Assembly (NCBI RefSeq): GCF_004367745.1
Contig: NZ_CP037993.1
Coordinates: forward strand, 3,658,001 to 3,722,000
Source of the DNA: Herbaspirillum huttiense
GTDB lineage: Bacteria > Pseudomonadota > Gammaproteobacteria > Burkholderiales > Burkholderiaceae_D
Direction: 5' to 3'
DNA length: 64,000 bases
Made by a program: the position numbers and the translations under genes. This document shows positions 63,007 to 64,000 of this stretch, in pieces; position 1 is the first letter of the stretch, and each line of letters opens with the position of its first letter. The notes beneath the pieces are model-generated. The model searched no databases. It saw only the letters and a program-made list of their open reading frames with translations, and had not been told where the DNA came from.

Positions 63007-63511
63007 GTCTTCCCCACGCAGGATTGCTGTCCGCCACCGCGACCTACTCCGGACAGGCGAGGCATTGCCTCAGGAATGGGCCGCCATGGAAATCTTCCCC
63101 CCGCCCTGCGTGTACCAAGGCTGCAACTGGATGAGTGGAGTGAAGGCTTCCCGCGCGCCGGGAAGCGCAGGCACCGTGCTGGTGCCGTGGCTGGTCTCCC
63201 GTCGTGCTGCCGCTACGACCCGATGGCTTGTGCCATCTGTTTTATGGCCGCCCTGCTGGTGCGGGACGGTTGCACGAACGATAAACGCCGGGACTACGCA
63301 AAACATGGTCATCAACGTATATTTGACATACGAATGACGATATACAAAAATGCCCCCTGGATGTGGGACGCTTGCGCTCGCATCACGCCAGGCCGCCGCC
63401 CGAGCCGGCCCGGCACACGACAACGATAATGCGCCTGCCCTGATGCAGCCGCCCCAGAGTGAACGAAAAACCGTCACCTGCCCCGCACCACAAGACCCCG
63501 GAGACATTCCC
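63007..63511. other. Intergenic region between puuD and the LysR gene
   Basis: These 505 bp lie between divergent genes. At 63317-63345 an AT-rich stretch has an inverted repeat GTATAT-N17-ATATAC, and within it TTGACA at 63323-63328 could be a promoter element. It is a reasonable LysR operator candidate. No good ORF is seen. Confidence 0.5.
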
Positions 63512-64000
63512 ATGTCCAGGCTGCCTGACCATCTCGACATCCACCTCATCCGCATCCTCTATCTCCTGCTCTGCGAGAAGAACGTATCGCGGGTCGCCCT
63601 GAAACTGAACCAGCCGCAACCCTCGATTTCGGCCTCGCTGCGCAAGCTGCGCGAACTGACCGGCGACCCGCTGCTGGTGCGCGGCGCGCGCGGCATGGTG
63701 CCGACCCAGCATGGCGAGAGCCTCTTGAAACCCGCCAAGCGCATCCTCGACGAAACCGAGCGCCTGTTCGTGCCCAAGACTGCTTTCGTACCGCAGGAGG
63801 AAGAGCGCACCTTCCACATCGCCGCGCCCGACTACATGAACACGCCCTTCTTCACCGAAGTGATCGCCCGCCTGCGGCGCGAGTCGCCGCGCAGCCGCAT
63901 CGTCATCCATGCGCTGGGTCCGGATACCGATTACGTCCGCCTGCTCTCGGACGGGGAACTGGACCTGGTGATTGCCAACTGGGACGAGCCGCCTGCGCAT
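63512..64000 (+). CDS. LysR-family transcriptional regulator (3' end cut by window edge)
   Basis: The first 163 codons are present, with GGAG upstream of ATG 63512. The N-terminal winged helix-turn-helix reads NVSRVALKLNQPQPSISASL then RKLRELTGDPLLVRG, and the effector-binding domain begins (RTFHIAAPDYMNTPFFTEVI). The NodD/NahR-like spacing is typical. It diverges from puuD and the lyase gene, so control of urate or histidine-type catabolism is likely but inferred. Confidence 0.9.
   Translation, partial: MSRLPDHLDIHLIRILYLLLCEKNVSRVALKLNQPQPSISASLRKLRELTGDPLLVRGARGMVPTQHGESLLKPAKRILDETERLFVPKTAFVPQEEERTFHIAAPDYMNTPFFTEVIARLRRESPRSRIVIHALGPDTDYVRLLSDGELDLVIANWDEPPAH

Overview
The window reads as chromosome of a GC-rich betaproteobacterium of the Burkholderiales, most likely Herbaspirillum or a close Oxalobacteraceae relative. 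This is inferred from gene content and order (cbb3 oxidase cluster with hemN and FNR boxes, Fiu-type receptors with PiuC, membrane urate oxidase PuuD), not from a database match.

Layout. 1-9.7 kb: a minus-strand microaerobic respiration block, hemN - TauE/SafE-like - ccoI - ccoS - ccoN - ccoO - ccoQ - ccoP - ccoG, with FNR/ANR-type boxes before hemN and ccoN. 9.8-16.2 kb: an outer-membrane barrel protein, a MINPP/phytase-type histidine phosphatase, a TonB-dependent siderophore receptor and exbD-exbB-tonB. 16.4-21.7 kb: exporters and housekeeping genes (YddG-like, YhhQ, an MFS transporter, argE) and a single-domain response regulator. 22-26.7 kb: an AT-richer, island-like stretch beside an initiator tRNA-Met. 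It holds a PAS-GGDEF protein, small unknown genes, immunity-like small genes separated by diverged repeats that keep a hairpin, and the C-terminal stub of an integrase. 27-36 kb: NUDIX, aat, bpt, pyrD, a ChaC-like gene, small lipoproteins, a lipase-like hydrolase, a DUF308/papain-like fusion and a YdcF protein. 36.3-38.1 kb: a chemoreceptor with a CheR/CheB tether.

38.2-47.2 kb is the most interesting segment. On the minus strand a five-gene run encodes an NrsF-like anti-sigma, an ECF sigma factor, a second NrsF, a chlorite-dismutase-family protein and an HD-GYP protein. On the plus strand a six-gene run encodes bufferin BufA, the MNIO enzyme BufB, BufC, DoxX, a chemoreceptor and a TPR-methyltransferase. 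The two runs diverge from one intergenic region holding two mirror-image sites of the form GTAACC-N16-CGAA, as expected for a SigF-type sigma factor. The whole 9 kb therefore looks like one stress regulon that may join copper or oxidant defence with signalling.

47.3-64 kb: a peroxiredoxin-like gene with a divergent LysR regulator, a large TonB receptor, and a mixed iron and purine region: uraH, a Tsx-like channel with a 4x9-bp repeat upstream, two tandem Fiu-type receptors, piuC, a histidine ammonia-lyase-family enzyme, puuD and a LysR gene cut by the right edge. No CRISPR array, rRNA operon or complete insertion sequence was seen.
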